DNA of 64,000 bases from an uncultured Verrucomicrobiota bacterium (GCA_937996795.1 CALKUH010000037.1:1-64000); one strand, 5' to 3'. Shown: positions 9,019 through 17,783, counted from the stretch's first letter. Translations and numbers: made by a program. The notes: generated from the letters alone by a model not told the origin.

Positions 9019-11272
9019 CGTCCCCGCGGCCGTAGGGTTCCCGGTAATTGTAGTGCGTGTCGTCGTACGCGTAGTTGCTCAGGAATCCGCCTTTGCTGAA
9101 GTCGACGTCGTTGACGACCGCGCCGAGGATGTGCGCGCCGGCCTCGGAAAGCCGCTTGATGGCATGGCCCGTCGCGCGCTTGCGGCTCTTGTTCGGGCGG
9201 CTCACAATCACCAGGCAGCCGGTGAGACCCGCGAGCGACACCGCATCGCTGACCACGCCGTACGGCGGGGAATCCACGATAACCCGGTCATAGTTCTGCT
9301 CGGCCCACGCCATGAAGTCCTTCACGATGCGGGACCCCATGATCTCGGCAGCGCTGATGTCCTGCGTCGGGCGGCTGGAGATGATGTCGAGGTTCGGACA
9401 GCCGCTCGGGCGCGGCAGGCGGTTGAAGTCCTCCGGACGCTGGGCATTCAGCACATGAATCAGGCTTTCGGCCTGCGGGTCCACCTTGAACATCCGGCCC
9501 ACGCGCGGGCGTCGCAGGTCGAAGTCCACCAACAGGGTCTTCAATCCGCGTTTGGCCGTCACGATGGCGAGGTTGCAGGACGTGATCGTTTTTCCTTCGG
9601 CCGCGGTGGTGCTGACCACGAGCACGCTGCGCGAGAGCTTGGGGCCGGCGAGCGAATCAATGAGGCTGCGGATGCCGGCGAAGGCCTCAGCCACCTGGCT
9701 GAAGCGGTCATTCATGCTGGCGAGCGCCAGCTCCTCGCGCGCGGCGACCTCCATGTGCGGCACCAGTCCGAGCACCTTGAGGCCGAGGTCACCCTCGAGA
9801 TCCTGCGTGCTGGTGATGTAGTCCTCCAGGTTGTCAGTGAAGAGCACGAGCGCCACGCCGCCTGCGGAGCCCAGCACAAGCGCAAGCAACAGGATGCGCA
9901 TCGCGCGCGGCTTGACCGGCTTTGACGGCGGCGTCGCCGTTTTCACCGTCTTGATCGTCGCCGTGTTTTCATCCGCGGAAAGCCGCGCCTCCTCAATGCG
10001 GTTGAGCACGCCGCGGTAACTCATGTCGCTGGCGTCCCGCTCCCGCTCCAGGGAGGAGAGCGCGGCGCGTCCTTTCACGATGCTGAGTTCCAGCGACTCC
10101 AGTTCCTTGCGCCGCGATTCGCTTTCGTTCTTCAGGCTGCGGATCTGGTTTTCAACGAGCGACAGGTCGGATTGAACGGTGTCCCGCGCGCGCTGGATCG
10201 ATTCCTCCATCTGGCGGCGGATGACGATCAATGCCTCATCCTGTGCGAGCACGTCCGGGTGCTTGGGTGTGAGCCGGGTCAGCAGCGCTTCGCGCTGGCT
10301 GACGGCTTCGGACCAGCGCTGTAACATGCCGCTGATTTCCTCCTGGCGCGGGATGGAAAGCGGGATGCGCCCGGCGCTGGCCGGATCGCGGTCGATCTTG
10401 TTGAGGATGCCCACCATTTCCTGCGCGAGCAACTGCTGGCTTTCGAGTTTGACGAGGATGCCGTTGAACTCGAGCAGGGAGTCCTGGATGTTCTTCTTGC
10501 GCGCCTCAAGGGAATCCAGCTGGTTGGCGGCACGGAATTCAACCAGCGCCTTTTCCGCCCGTTCGAGCGCCTGGCGCTGGGCGATGACCTGTTCCTGCAG
10601 CCACGCCACCGCGCTGTCGGAGGTGACCCGGTTTTCCTCGTAGGCCAGCGTCTCGGCGGCCTGGGCAAAAGCATTGGCGAGGTGCGCGGAGAGTTTGCGG
10701 TCGTTGGAATCCACCGAAATCCGCATCAGGCGAGTGCGGGGCAGCAGGCGGAAATCGACATCCTTCGCCGGAGGCAGGAGTTTTTTCATCTCCTCCTGCG
10801 TGGCATTCGGCTTACCGAGCAGGTCGCGCAATTTTTCGGCGGCAATCCGGCGCGTTTCCTCGCCGCGGAATTTTTCCAGCCGCGTATTGAAGACCTCTTC
10901 CGAGCCCCAGGAACTGCTCGTGTCATCGATGATGGCCCCCTGCCCCGCGGTGATGCGCGGCTTGCGGGTGCTCATTTCGATCAGCGCGTCGGCGCGATAG
11001 ACCCGCTCGGCGAACAGGAGATACAGCAGCGCCATCAGCACGGCGAACCCCACACCCATCGCCGCCGTTTTCCATTTGCGCATCAACACACGCAGGAGCC
11101 GGGCCAGCGTGATCTTGCCGAGGAGCCCCGCGTCGCCCCCGGCGGCTGCCGTCTCACCGTAATACGGATCGGTGTAGTGAACGCGGGCGCTGTACAGCGG
11201 CTCCGCCTGGATGGCTGGCGGGGTGGACGGGCGTGGCTGGGGGTCGCGTTCGTTGTTCACATGGGCACTCAC
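9005..11272 (-). CDS. Wzc/GumC-type chain-length determinant with tyrosine autokinase domain
   Basis: 755 residues from a GTG at 11272 that overlaps the upstream stop (GTGA). Order: short cytoplasmic N-terminus; TM1 near residue 70 (AAMGVGFAVLMALLYLLFAE); Wzz periplasmic domain; long coiled coil (about 210-430); TM2 (AMRILLLALVLGSAGGVALV); then a bacterial tyrosine kinase domain with Walker A TTAAEGKT, Walker A' LLVDFDLRRPR and Walker B RVIVDSPP. The tail is tyrosine-rich (NYAYDDTHYNYREPYG), matching the autophosphorylated cluster of BY-kinases. It controls polymer length and export with the outer-membrane lipoprotein at 14928-16217. Confidence 0.92.
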   Translation of the reverse strand: MSAHVNNERDPQPRPSTPPAIQAEPLYSARVHYTDPYYGETAAAGGDAGLLGKITLARLLRVLMRKWKTAAMGVGFAVLMALLYLLFAERVYRADALIEMSTRKPRITAGQGAIIDDTSSSWGSEEVFNTRLEKFRGEETRRIAAEKLRDLLGKPNATQEEMKKLLPPAKDVDFRLLPRTRLMRISVDSNDRKLSAHLANAFAQAAETLAYEENRVTSDSAVAWLQEQVIAQRQALERAEKALVEFRAANQLDSLEARKKNIQDSLLEFNGILVKLESQQLLAQEMVGILNKIDRDPASAGRIPLSIPRQEEISGMLQRWSEAVSQREALLTRLTPKHPDVLAQDEALIVIRRQMEESIQRARDTVQSDLSLVENQIRSLKNESESRRKELESLELSIVKGRAALSSLERERDASDMSYRGVLNRIEEARLSADENTATIKTVKTATPPSKPVKPRAMRILLLALVLGSAGGVALVLFTDNLEDYITSTQDLEGDLGLKVLGLVPHMEVAAREELALASMNDRFSQVAEAFAGIRSLIDSLAGPKLSRSVLVVSTTAAEGKTITSCNLAIVTAKRGLKTLLVDFDLRRPRVGRMFKVDPQAESLIHVLNAQRPEDFNRLPRPSGCPNLDIISSRPTQDISAAEIMGSRIVKDFMAWAEQNYDRVIVDSPPYGVVSDAVSLAGLTGCLVIVSRPNKSRKRATGHAIKRLSEAGAHILGAVVNDVDFSKGGFLSNYAYDDTHYNYREPYGRGDDAGR

Positions 11273-12735
11273 TGGGTCGGGACGATACCGCCGCCGCGGG
11301 GCACATTCAACTGATTTGCAGACGCGCGCGGCGCGGCGAGGCGCGCGGCGCCCGCCAGCAGGATGAGCCACAGATACAGCACGGCGGGCGAACGGAAGGG
11401 CAGATCAATGAGGCTTTGCGCAGCGATCAGCGCGACCCCGATCAGCGGAATGCGGACCAGCAGCATCCGCCGCCCCTGCCGCCACGCCGGCACGGCGAGC
11501 CAGAACACGACGGCGCTCATCGCGCCCGCGCCGATGAGCCCGAACTCCGCAAGGAACTGCATGGGGTCGTTGTGGACGTTCGCCTTGCCCTCCGTGACGC
11601 GCTTCCATTGTTCGGGCGGCAGATAGTGCGCCATGAGGTAGCGATAGCCCCAACCGCCTACACCGTAGAGCGGATGATCAAGCCAGATGTGCGCCGCGGT
11701 CTGGATCTGGAACCAGCGGAACGAGGCTTCGCGATCCACCAGCGTCTTGTTGTCGTCCTCGGGCTTAAACTCCATACGGATCGCCTCGCGCCCCAACCCC
11801 ACCGTGAGCAGCGCGGCCAGGCTGATGATCGCGACGCCGGCCGCCGCCGTGTGCAGCCGGCGCACCGGCTCCAGGCGCGGCCACAGCATGCGCAGCGCGT
11901 GGAAGGCAATGAGCAGCAGCAGACCCCAGCTCAGGAGGATCGACGCGCGGCTCAGCGCAAAATTGGCGCCGAGCAGGCTGAGGAACAGCGCGGCGGTCAG
12001 CAACGCCACGCGGCCCCGGCGCAGCGGCGCCCCCGCCGCGGCCAGTTCGTACAGCAGCAAGCCCGACGACAGGCAGATCGCCATCAGGAAATAGGAGCCC
12101 GCATGATTCGGATAGCCGAAGGAGGCGAAGAAATGCGGCCGCATCGGGACGGTCCAGTACATGGACGTCGTACTTGAAAGAAACTGGACGAGGCCGAATG
12201 CGGACAGCAACGCGGCGTTCCACACCAGCACACGCCAGAGTGCGCGCACGGCGCGCGTGCCGAGGCGGGGCGAGCGCAGCACGAGCAGGATCACCCACGC
12301 GGGCACAAACCAATCGAGCATCTGGCGCGACTCCGTGGAGGTGATCGAGGAAGGCCATGCGGGCCAGCGCGGATCGCTGTAGGTCCACACCCGTTCCGAC
12401 GTGTCAAAGTAAAGGACGCGTCCGGCGTTCACGTATTGGATGGAAAGGTGAAGCAGGAAGAGCAACCCGATCCAGAGGACGGGATCGCGCCAGCGGATCC
12501 AGGCAGGAGGCGACGGACGCCCCGCGGCGCGCTCGCGGCGCGCATCCACCCACGCCAGCGCGCCGAGCAGGACAAGCGCGGCCAGCGCCATCCACGGCAA
12601 CGGCAGGGTCCATGGAGCATGGGTCCCTCCCCGAAGCCACGCGGGGTAAAGCGCCAGCAGACACACAGCGCCAATCGCCCCGCGCTCGAACACGCGAAGG
12701 CCCGACGGCGCAACTGGAGGGATACGAACCATCAT
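11269..12735 (-). CDS. O-antigen polymerase/ligase-type membrane protein (Wzy_C family)
   Basis: 488 residues, about ten to twelve membrane segments. The periplasmic loop near residues 345-410 has the family signature around GVGGWGYRYLMAHY and NVHNDPMQFLAEFGLIGAG (His-Asn-Asp followed by a new helix). It probably polymerises lipid-linked repeat units in the periplasm. Two ATG codons (12735, 12732) are possible starts and neither has a clear ribosome site. A strong hairpin ends only 15 bp upstream. The stop overlaps the kinase GTG start. It is the second protein of this superfamily in the locus (see 664-2118). Confidence 0.85.
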   Translation of the reverse strand: MMVRIPPVAPSGLRVFERGAIGAVCLLALYPAWLRGGTHAPWTLPLPWMALAALVLLGALAWVDARRERAAGRPSPPAWIRWRDPVLWIGLLFLLHLSIQYVNAGRVLYFDTSERVWTYSDPRWPAWPSSITSTESRQMLDWFVPAWVILLVLRSPRLGTRAVRALWRVLVWNAALLSAFGLVQFLSSTTSMYWTVPMRPHFFASFGYPNHAGSYFLMAICLSSGLLLYELAAAGAPLRRGRVALLTAALFLSLLGANFALSRASILLSWGLLLLIAFHALRMLWPRLEPVRRLHTAAAGVAIISLAALLTVGLGREAIRMEFKPEDDNKTLVDREASFRWFQIQTAAHIWLDHPLYGVGGWGYRYLMAHYLPPEQWKRVTEGKANVHNDPMQFLAEFGLIGAGAMSAVVFWLAVPAWRQGRRMLLVRIPLIGVALIAAQSLIDLPFRSPAVLYLWLILLAGAARLAAPRASANQLNVPRGGGIVPTQ

Positions 12736-12750
12736 GCGGTTAATGGAGAA

Positions 12751-12796
12751 CGGGCAGTTGTGCGGCGGCTATCGCCCGCCATCGCACAACTGCCCG
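12751..12796. repeat. 14-bp perfect inverted repeat in front of the wzy-like gene
   Basis: CGGGCAGTTGTGCG at 12751-12764 is the exact reverse complement of 12783-12796, with a further inner GGCGG/CCGCC pairing. On the minus strand it lies between the stop of the secreted protein (12836) and the ATG at 12735. No T-tract follows on that strand (TTCTCCATTA), so it is not a classical terminator. It could attenuate, stabilise the 3' end of the upstream mRNA, or hide the next start. Confidence 0.75.
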
Positions 12797-12835
12797 TGTT
12801 CACGTCCACACAATCAGAAGGACCACGCCATCCGA

Positions 12836-13450
12836 TTACTGGTTCACATAGGTGCTGGCCACCGGAGGCGGGGTCGGCGCACCCGCGCCCCGTGGAACGA
12901 TGGGCGGAATCAAGCTCAGCGGGGACGTGGCCGGCGGCGGAATGACCGGCGCGGCGACACCGCGCAGCTCGATCACAAGCTGCTGGATCAAGGCGATGAG
13001 GTCCGGACCCAATACCGAAGCCGGGTCATTGGCTGCGGACGCCAGGCCGCTGCCGCCCGTCTGCTGGATCGAGGAGCTGACCGGGCCTTCGGCGCTGCCG
13101 ACCGCCACGGCGGTCGCCGCAGCCATTGTCGGCAGGAAATCCTTTTCGACCAACCCGGCAAGCGCACCCGCCATGTCCGGCGCGTTCTCGCCGGAAAGCA
13201 GGAGGGCACGAACATAGAGCAGCGCAGCCGTCTGCTGTTTGCTCGCGGGCGGAACGGTCGACGAGTTGATTTCGGCCAGCGCGCGCGAAACCGTCTCGGC
13301 CGCCTGGGCCGGGCTCGCGCCCTGCAGCGCGGCATTCAGTTGCGAATGATCCGCGAGGATGCGGTCAATCTGGTCCTCCGTCGGGGTGACATACGCCATG
13401 GCAGACGTCACGACGCCCAACGACAACAACGCAATCATCATTTTTTTCAC
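12836..13450 (-). CDS. small secreted protein of the EPS locus, unknown function
   Basis: 204 residues from GTG at 13450, chosen because GGGAG stands 8 bp upstream and the frame then begins with a signal peptide (KKMMIALLSLGVVTSAMA, cleavage before YVTP). The mature part is Ala-rich and helical with few charged residues. It ends in a Pro-rich tail (PVIPPPATSPLSLIPPIVPR, then PTPPPVASTYVNQ). I recognise no domain. It lies 59 bp after the beta-barrel gene and ahead of the polymerase gene, so it is probably co-expressed and periplasmic or surface-exposed. Confidence 0.7.
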   Translation of the reverse strand: MKKMMIALLSLGVVTSAMAYVTPTEDQIDRILADHSQLNAALQGASPAQAAETVSRALAEINSSTVPPASKQQTAALLYVRALLLSGENAPDMAGALAGLVEKDFLPTMAAATAVAVGSAEGPVSSSIQQTGGSGLASAANDPASVLGPDLIALIQQLVIELRGVAAPVIPPPATSPLSLIPPIVPRGAGAPTPPPVASTYVNQ

Positions 13451-13509
13451 GGCATTTTCTCCCTGTCGATAAGTATAGGTACTACCCCTGCGAACCGCAG
13501 CAATCAAGG

Positions 13510-14829
13510 CTAAATGTCAACGCGCAGCCCGATGGTCAGCCGCAGCTGATCATAATCTTCATCCGGCAACGTCGTTTCACGATTCTCGTAACGGGCTTCC
13601 GCAAAGACGTTAATGTTTCCGCGCGGCGGAAGGTAATCGAGGCGCAACTGACCGCCCCAGATCGTGTCTTCCTGGTCGATAAACACATCATTGTCGATTT
13701 CGACCGGATCCTCGTAATCGTCGTTGCGGTAGGAGACGGTGGCCGCGACGCGAAAGCGGTCCAGCATCCGGTGCGCAAGCCCGACGGATGCGACGGTGAC
13801 AATCTTCGGATTATCCTCGTATTGCGCCGCCGGCTGCACGGCGTTGCGGCCGATGAACTGGAGCTTTGTCCGCTGGCTCAAGTCGTAGTCACCCGCGACA
13901 TCAAAGCTCAGGTAATCAATCGTGTCATCCTCGGTTTCGGGAATGTCCTCCACCGGATCTTCCTCATCGGGCCGCTCGCGGAAGCGGTCATAGCGGCCAA
14001 ACCCCGCGCCGCCTTTGAACGAAAGCTTGTCCGTCGTGCGGTTCAGCAAACCGCCCCGGATCACATAGTAGTCGGGTTCATTTTCCAGCGAATCGCTGTT
14101 TTGGATGCCGTACTGCCCGGTCAGCAACGCGGCCGTCTTGTCCGTGAGGCGATAGTCGAATTCGGCCTGGCCCTTGATGTCGTACCAGTCGAACAATAGA
14201 TCAGTGTCGTATTCGATCGAACCGTAGGACACGGAAAAGTCCGAGTTCAGTTTATCCGTGATCCGCCAGGTGAGGATGCCCGCCAGGTCCAGCAGTTCGC
14301 GGCTCACGCGTTCCGTGCGGTCTTCCGACAGGAACAGGTCCTCGGTGTCCGGATTCGTGAAATCATCCGGATACGCGGCGGATTCGTAGTCGAACACCTC
14401 GCGATAGGCCTGCCGCAGGGATAGTGTAAACCGGTCAACGGTGCGCTCGCCCATGCGCAACTCGAGTTCCTCGATATAGCTTTCGCTGTCGAGTTCGGAG
14501 AATTCGTCATACCGACGGGCCTGCACGAGACCGATCAGGCTGGCGCTGAATCCGTCCGTCTCACGGAAAAGACGGCCGCCCAGCGTGTATTCCAAGAAAA
14601 TATCATCTTCCTTGTCGGACAGGCCGCCGACATCTTCATCCTGGAAGATCTGACGTTCCTGAATGTCGCCCTCCGGCACGACGATCTTGGCGTTAGAGTC
14701 ATAGGTTCCGGTGATCTCACCCCACAGGTTCAGCCGGACCGGTCCGAGCCGGATCCCTTCATTGAACGCAAACGAGGCCGTCAACGTCAGCATCAGCGCA
14801 GCCGATGCGATTGCAATTTTTTTCATCAT
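13510..14829 (-). CDS. outer-membrane beta-barrel protein of the EPS locus
   Basis: 439 residues with a signal peptide (MMKKIAIASAALMLTLTASFA). The mature chain is built of alternating beta-strand patterns with acidic loops and many aromatic residues, such as GQAEFDYRLTDKTAALLTGQ and LRLDYLPPRGNINVFAEARY. It ends in a strand, LRLTIGLRVDI. This is the look of the beta-barrel proteins found beside Wza/Wzc in exosortase-associated EPS loci. It may form the outer-membrane secretion pore or a surface anchor for the polymer. It lies about 100 bp downstream of the export lipoprotein gene, in the same direction. Confidence 0.8.
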   Translation of the reverse strand: MMKKIAIASAALMLTLTASFAFNEGIRLGPVRLNLWGEITGTYDSNAKIVVPEGDIQERQIFQDEDVGGLSDKEDDIFLEYTLGGRLFRETDGFSASLIGLVQARRYDEFSELDSESYIEELELRMGERTVDRFTLSLRQAYREVFDYESAAYPDDFTNPDTEDLFLSEDRTERVSRELLDLAGILTWRITDKLNSDFSVSYGSIEYDTDLLFDWYDIKGQAEFDYRLTDKTAALLTGQYGIQNSDSLENEPDYYVIRGGLLNRTTDKLSFKGGAGFGRYDRFRERPDEEDPVEDIPETEDDTIDYLSFDVAGDYDLSQRTKLQFIGRNAVQPAAQYEDNPKIVTVASVGLAHRMLDRFRVAATVSYRNDDYEDPVEIDNDVFIDQEDTIWGGQLRLDYLPPRGNINVFAEARYENRETTLPDEDYDQLRLTIGLRVDI

Positions 14830-14927
14830 AATGCCTGCCTACTCCAGGGCGGGTGGGATGCGCAGTCGCGCATCATGCGAGTCGAGCCACAAGACACCCC
14901 GCCGCGCTGCCCCCAGGGCGGCGAAGA

Positions 14928-16217
14928 TCAGAAAATGCGCTCCGGAACAAAGATCACGTCACCGGGCTTCAGAATCAAGTCATTTTCAAGTTCGCCATAG
15001 GCGCCCACGGCGGTGAAATCAATCGTAATGCGCTCGTTTTTGCCGTCCGGCTTCCGCCGTGTCACGCGGATGGCCGAAGTACGCGCGCTGGTGTCGAACC
15101 CTCCAACCCCCTGTATGGCAGCGCTTAGCGTCAAATCCTGAGTCGGCGGAATGTTAACCCGGCCGGGCGTGCGCACACGGCCCAATACAACGACCGAGCC
15201 CCACGGCGACATCGCATCCGCACGCTCTTCGACCACAAAGTCAGCCACGACCTGCGGGTTGATGAAGTACTCCCGATAGCGCTTTTCGAGCAGTTCATTC
15301 AGCGACTGCAATGTCATGCCCTCGACGGGAATGGCGCCCACCAGCGGCAGATCGAGCATGTGGTTGTCCGAGACGCGGCGGATGTCGGCATCAATTTCGC
15401 GGCGACCCGATACCAGGACGGAAATGCGCACCATCAAGCCTGGACGCAGGAGGGGCGAACGGTCGCTGCCCCCACTCGTCGCGACATTTTTCGGTTCATC
15501 GCCGCTCTTCTTTTTCTTTTGAAGGTCGGCGGCCGGCGCCTGTCGCAACTGGACCTGATCGAAACGGTGCGTCGCCTCCTGATCCGGCGATGTCGTGGCA
15601 AACACGCCGAGCGAACCGGACGCCAGCGCCTCATCACGCCCCTCCCACACCAGCGCGCCGTTGACATAAAATTGAAGCTCCGAACCGCGCGCCAGCACAC
15701 CCAGCCGGTTCGTGCCGGGGCCGATGCCTTCCAGCGTCGTCCACGGAAAGAGATACTTGATCGCACCCTCCACCTGGCCGAACACCGCGGCGTGCCAGAC
15801 GGCGCCGTCGGAACCCAGCGCGAACATATAGCCCGAACCCGCGGACCAGGGGTTGAAGTTGGTCGTCGCACGAACCGCGAGTCCACCCGCCCCCACGGAG
15901 GCGGGCTCGCGGATGTACTCGATCTCGACGAACACGTTGCTCACCAGCGTGGAGGGATGAAGCGCGGCCGTCGCAGCATCGTTCCTCGTCACGGTCTCCA
16001 GGCGCCCCTCCACCAAGCGCCACTCACCCGTCGCCGTCGGCGTCCACGCAGCGGAACCCTCATCAAAGGCTTCGGAAATCGACGACGGCCACGAGGTTGC
16101 GGTCGCATATTGATTTCCCGAGGGCGCGCCGCCGCGCGGGGCCTGACACCCCGTCATCAACACCGACAGGAGAATCCCACCCGCCCACAGCCGCAAAGAA
16201 ATGGCATGTTTCGTCAT
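14928..16217 (-). CDS. polysaccharide export lipoprotein (Wza-like) fused to an N-terminal LamG/DUF1080-like domain
   Basis: 429 residues from ATG 16217; an ATG at 16250 would add 11 acidic residues before the signal. The lipoprotein signal has lipobox LMTGC at about residue 24. Residues about 40-215 resemble a concanavalin-like/DUF1080 sandwich (EAFDEGSAAWTPTATGEWRL, then FYVNGALVWEGRDEALASGS). After a Lys/Asp linker come the polysaccharide export domain (LRPGLMVRISVLVSGRREID, then PLVGAIPVEGMTLQSLNELL) and an SLBB domain (VVVLGRVRTPGRVNIPPTQD) ending LKPGDVIFVPERIF. Ordinary Wza proteins lack the N-terminal sandwich. The protein should form the outer-membrane export channel with the Wzc-type kinase. 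Confidence 0.85.
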   Translation of the reverse strand: MTKHAISLRLWAGGILLSVLMTGCQAPRGGAPSGNQYATATSWPSSISEAFDEGSAAWTPTATGEWRLVEGRLETVTRNDAATAALHPSTLVSNVFVEIEYIREPASVGAGGLAVRATTNFNPWSAGSGYMFALGSDGAVWHAAVFGQVEGAIKYLFPWTTLEGIGPGTNRLGVLARGSELQFYVNGALVWEGRDEALASGSLGVFATTSPDQEATHRFDQVQLRQAPAADLQKKKKSGDEPKNVATSGGSDRSPLLRPGLMVRISVLVSGRREIDADIRRVSDNHMLDLPLVGAIPVEGMTLQSLNELLEKRYREYFINPQVVADFVVEERADAMSPWGSVVVLGRVRTPGRVNIPPTQDLTLSAAIQGVGGFDTSARTSAIRVTRRKPDGKNERITIDFTAVGAYGELENDLILKPGDVIFVPERIF

Positions 16218-16395
16218 GAATATCTCGTCACACGTATCGTTTGGCTTCATCCGTTGTTGAACCCCCGTACGGGGTCTGCCGGCGCCACTCCTCCGGAAAG
16301 GGCCGGCATGCGCGTTGGATGCGCAACACAGTCCCTAATCATATCGCGCAATGAGGCCCGCGCAATCCTCAATATGTTCGCTGGAAAGTCCAGGC

Positions 16396-16424
16396 TTGAG
16401 CCGACGGGTCGCGCGCATCATTAT
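16396..16424 (+). promoter_or_regulatory. candidate sigma-70-type promoter for the small lipoprotein gene
   Basis: TTGAGC at 16396-16401, a 17-bp spacer and CATTAT at 16419-16424 stand 36 bp ahead of the ATG at 16461, which has GGGAG six bases upstream. The match is moderate. The 210-bp space also has to hold the promoter of the divergent export lipoprotein gene, for which I found no convincing boxes. Confidence 0.4.
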
Positions 16425-16460
16425 GAGGGCAGCGGGAGACAGGACCCGCGGGAGCGCATC

Positions 16461-16928
16461 ATGAAGACACGCATGCACATGGCCCTTGTGGCTGGAACCC
16501 TCGCCGGACTCGCGACCGCCGGCTGCTCGACACCGGGCATCAAACACGCCTATCCGGGCCCCGAACAGGATCCGGCGGGCCTGGCCAAGGTCGTCGGGAC
16601 CACGCAAACCACCGCGCGGGCGTTCAGCCCGAACCGCCAGAAGATCTCCATCGTGGAGGTCAATGATCGCGGCACGATTCCGTGGTATTCGCTGAGCGAC
16701 CACCCGACCGCCGTGTATGTCCCGCCCGGCCGCCACAAAGTGGATGTCCGCTTTGAACACATCCACGGCGTGGCCAATGGCAGCATCTGGGTGGACGCCC
16801 ATTCCAACCGCACCTATCAGGTCAAGGTGCTGAATCCGCAGGCGCGCACGGAACGGGTGTATTTCATCCTGGAAGACATCACCGCGCAGACGCTGGTCGG
16901 CGGAACGGAAAAAGCCTCGCAGCAGTAG
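16461..16928 (+). CDS. small lipoprotein, unknown function
   Basis: 155 residues with a lipoprotein signal (MKTRMHMALVAGTLAGLATA then GC). The rest is a beta-rich domain: IPWYSLSDHPTAVYVPPGRH, then VDVRFEHIHGVANGSIWVDA and TYQVKVLNPQARTERVYFIL. The phrase PPGRHKVDV followed by strands recalls carboxypeptidase-regulatory or PEGA-like small sandwiches, but I do not recognise the family. It is transcribed divergently from the EPS export genes, so membership in that pathway is only positional. GGGAG upstream supports the start. Confidence 0.75.
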   Translation: MKTRMHMALVAGTLAGLATAGCSTPGIKHAYPGPEQDPAGLAKVVGTTQTTARAFSPNRQKISIVEVNDRGTIPWYSLSDHPTAVYVPPGRHKVDVRFEHIHGVANGSIWVDAHSNRTYQVKVLNPQARTERVYFILEDITAQTLVGGTEKASQQ

Positions 16929-16953
16929 CTCATTTCTTCCGCGTCCGAGCGAT

Positions 16954-16985
16954 CTGTAGCCGCGCACGATGGGCGCGGCCGACTG
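16954..16985. repeat. GTAGCCGCGC inverted-repeat element, copy 1
   Basis: CTGTAGCCGCGCACGATGGG followed by CGCGGCCGACTG forms a GC-rich hairpin (GCCGCGC/GCGCGGC). Its reverse complement matches the element at 25274-25300 at almost every base, and the same core opens the cloverleaf at 41518. It lies between the convergent lipoprotein and protease genes. Confidence 0.6.
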
Positions 16986-17028
16986 TTTCTTGAAGGGCTT
17001 GGCCGGTTAGAGCGGGAACCCGTGACGG

Positions 17029-17652
17029 TTAGCGCGACGCGACCGCGCGGGCCGGGGCTTTCGCCATGTAGTTGGCGACATCCGTCTCGTTGAGCTTCAT
17101 CACCCAGAGCTGCTTTTCCTTGCAGGAAAGCATGCGGGCAACCCGGCGGCGAACGTCGTCTTCCGACTTCACTTCTTCATACTCGCCGTTGCTCGAGAAC
17201 CAGACCTTGCCGTTCCACTCGCCGACCAGCACCGCATGGCCTTCCTTGCCGCCCGTCGCCGGGAAATAGAGATGCACCTTCGTCTGCATCCCGCTCAGCG
17301 CGCAGAGTTCCTGGATCATCACCGCGAAATCTTCGCAATCGCCGCGACCGCGCGCCCACGTCTCCTCACCCTTCGACCACTGGTCCGCCTCTTCCGTCTT
17401 GTAGCGGATGTTCTGCTCGACCAGCCGGCAAATCTCGCGGGGCGACTCGTAGCCCTTCAGCACTTCGCTCCATTCCAAACGGCCGAACACCCGCTTCGCC
17501 CACGACTTCGTGGCCACCGGCTCCGGCTGCGTCAGCGACGCGACCGTCAACTCTTCCGCCTGCGCCACCGCCGCGAAACCCGTCCACAGGGCCGCAACCA
17601 GCGCCACCCGCACCGTTTTCGCTATCGCCTTGCCGTTCTGCCGCGTTTTCAT
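17029..17652 (-). CDS. transglutaminase-like cysteine peptidase (BTLCP type), exported
   Basis: 207 residues from the ATG at 17652, with a signal peptide ending near FAAVAQA. The catalytic set of the transglutaminase-like fold is visible: Cys in RGRGDCEDFAVMI, His in KEGHAVLVG and the following polar residue in WFSSNGEYEEV. Related periplasmic proteins (LapG and BTLCP) cut or process surface proteins. The predicted sigma-54 transcription start at about 17655 leaves only 3 nt before this ATG. Translation may therefore be leaderless or begin at GTG 17613, which still leaves a signal peptide. Its position beside the EPS export genes and an NtrC-type regulator suggests a role in surface-polymer or protein processing. 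Confidence 0.8.
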   Translation of the reverse strand: MKTRQNGKAIAKTVRVALVAALWTGFAAVAQAEELTVASLTQPEPVATKSWAKRVFGRLEWSEVLKGYESPREICRLVEQNIRYKTEEADQWSKGEETWARGRGDCEDFAVMIQELCALSGMQTKVHLYFPATGGKEGHAVLVGEWNGKVWFSSNGEYEEVKSEDDVRRRVARMLSCKEKQLWVMKLNETDVANYMAKAPARAVASR

Positions 17653-17665
17653 CGGCAGACTCAAT

Positions 17666-17681
17666 GGCAAGACGTATGCCA
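17666..17681 (-). promoter_or_regulatory. sigma-54 (-24/-12) promoter of the transglutaminase-like gene
   Basis: On the minus strand the bases read TGGCATACGTCTTGCC. This fits the RpoN consensus TGGCAY-R-N4-TTGC, with GG and GC twelve bases apart. The predicted start of transcription is about 17655. Tandem palindromes lie 75-130 bp upstream, and the next gene upstream encodes an NtrC-type activator with the sigma-54 contact motif. Confidence 0.75.
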
Positions 17682-17727
17682 GCGGCCCTAATTATTCATT
17701 AGTACATATCAATAAACGAATTACGAT

Positions 17728-17783
17728 ATTCTCACCCGTCGCTAATTCTCACATTGAGACGAGAATATTCTCACAATGAGAAT
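17728..17783. promoter_or_regulatory. paired palindromic upstream activator sites
   Basis: ATTCTCA-CAA-TGAGAAT at 17767-17783 is a perfect 7+7 palindrome. A second, 5/7-matching copy, ATTCTCA-CAT-TGAGACG, lies at 17745-17761, its centre 22 bp (two helical turns) away. A lone half-site ATTCTCA is at 17728-17734. The block is AT-rich in a GC-rich genome and lies at about -75 to -130 from the sigma-54 start, the usual place for enhancer-binding protein sites. Confidence 0.65.
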
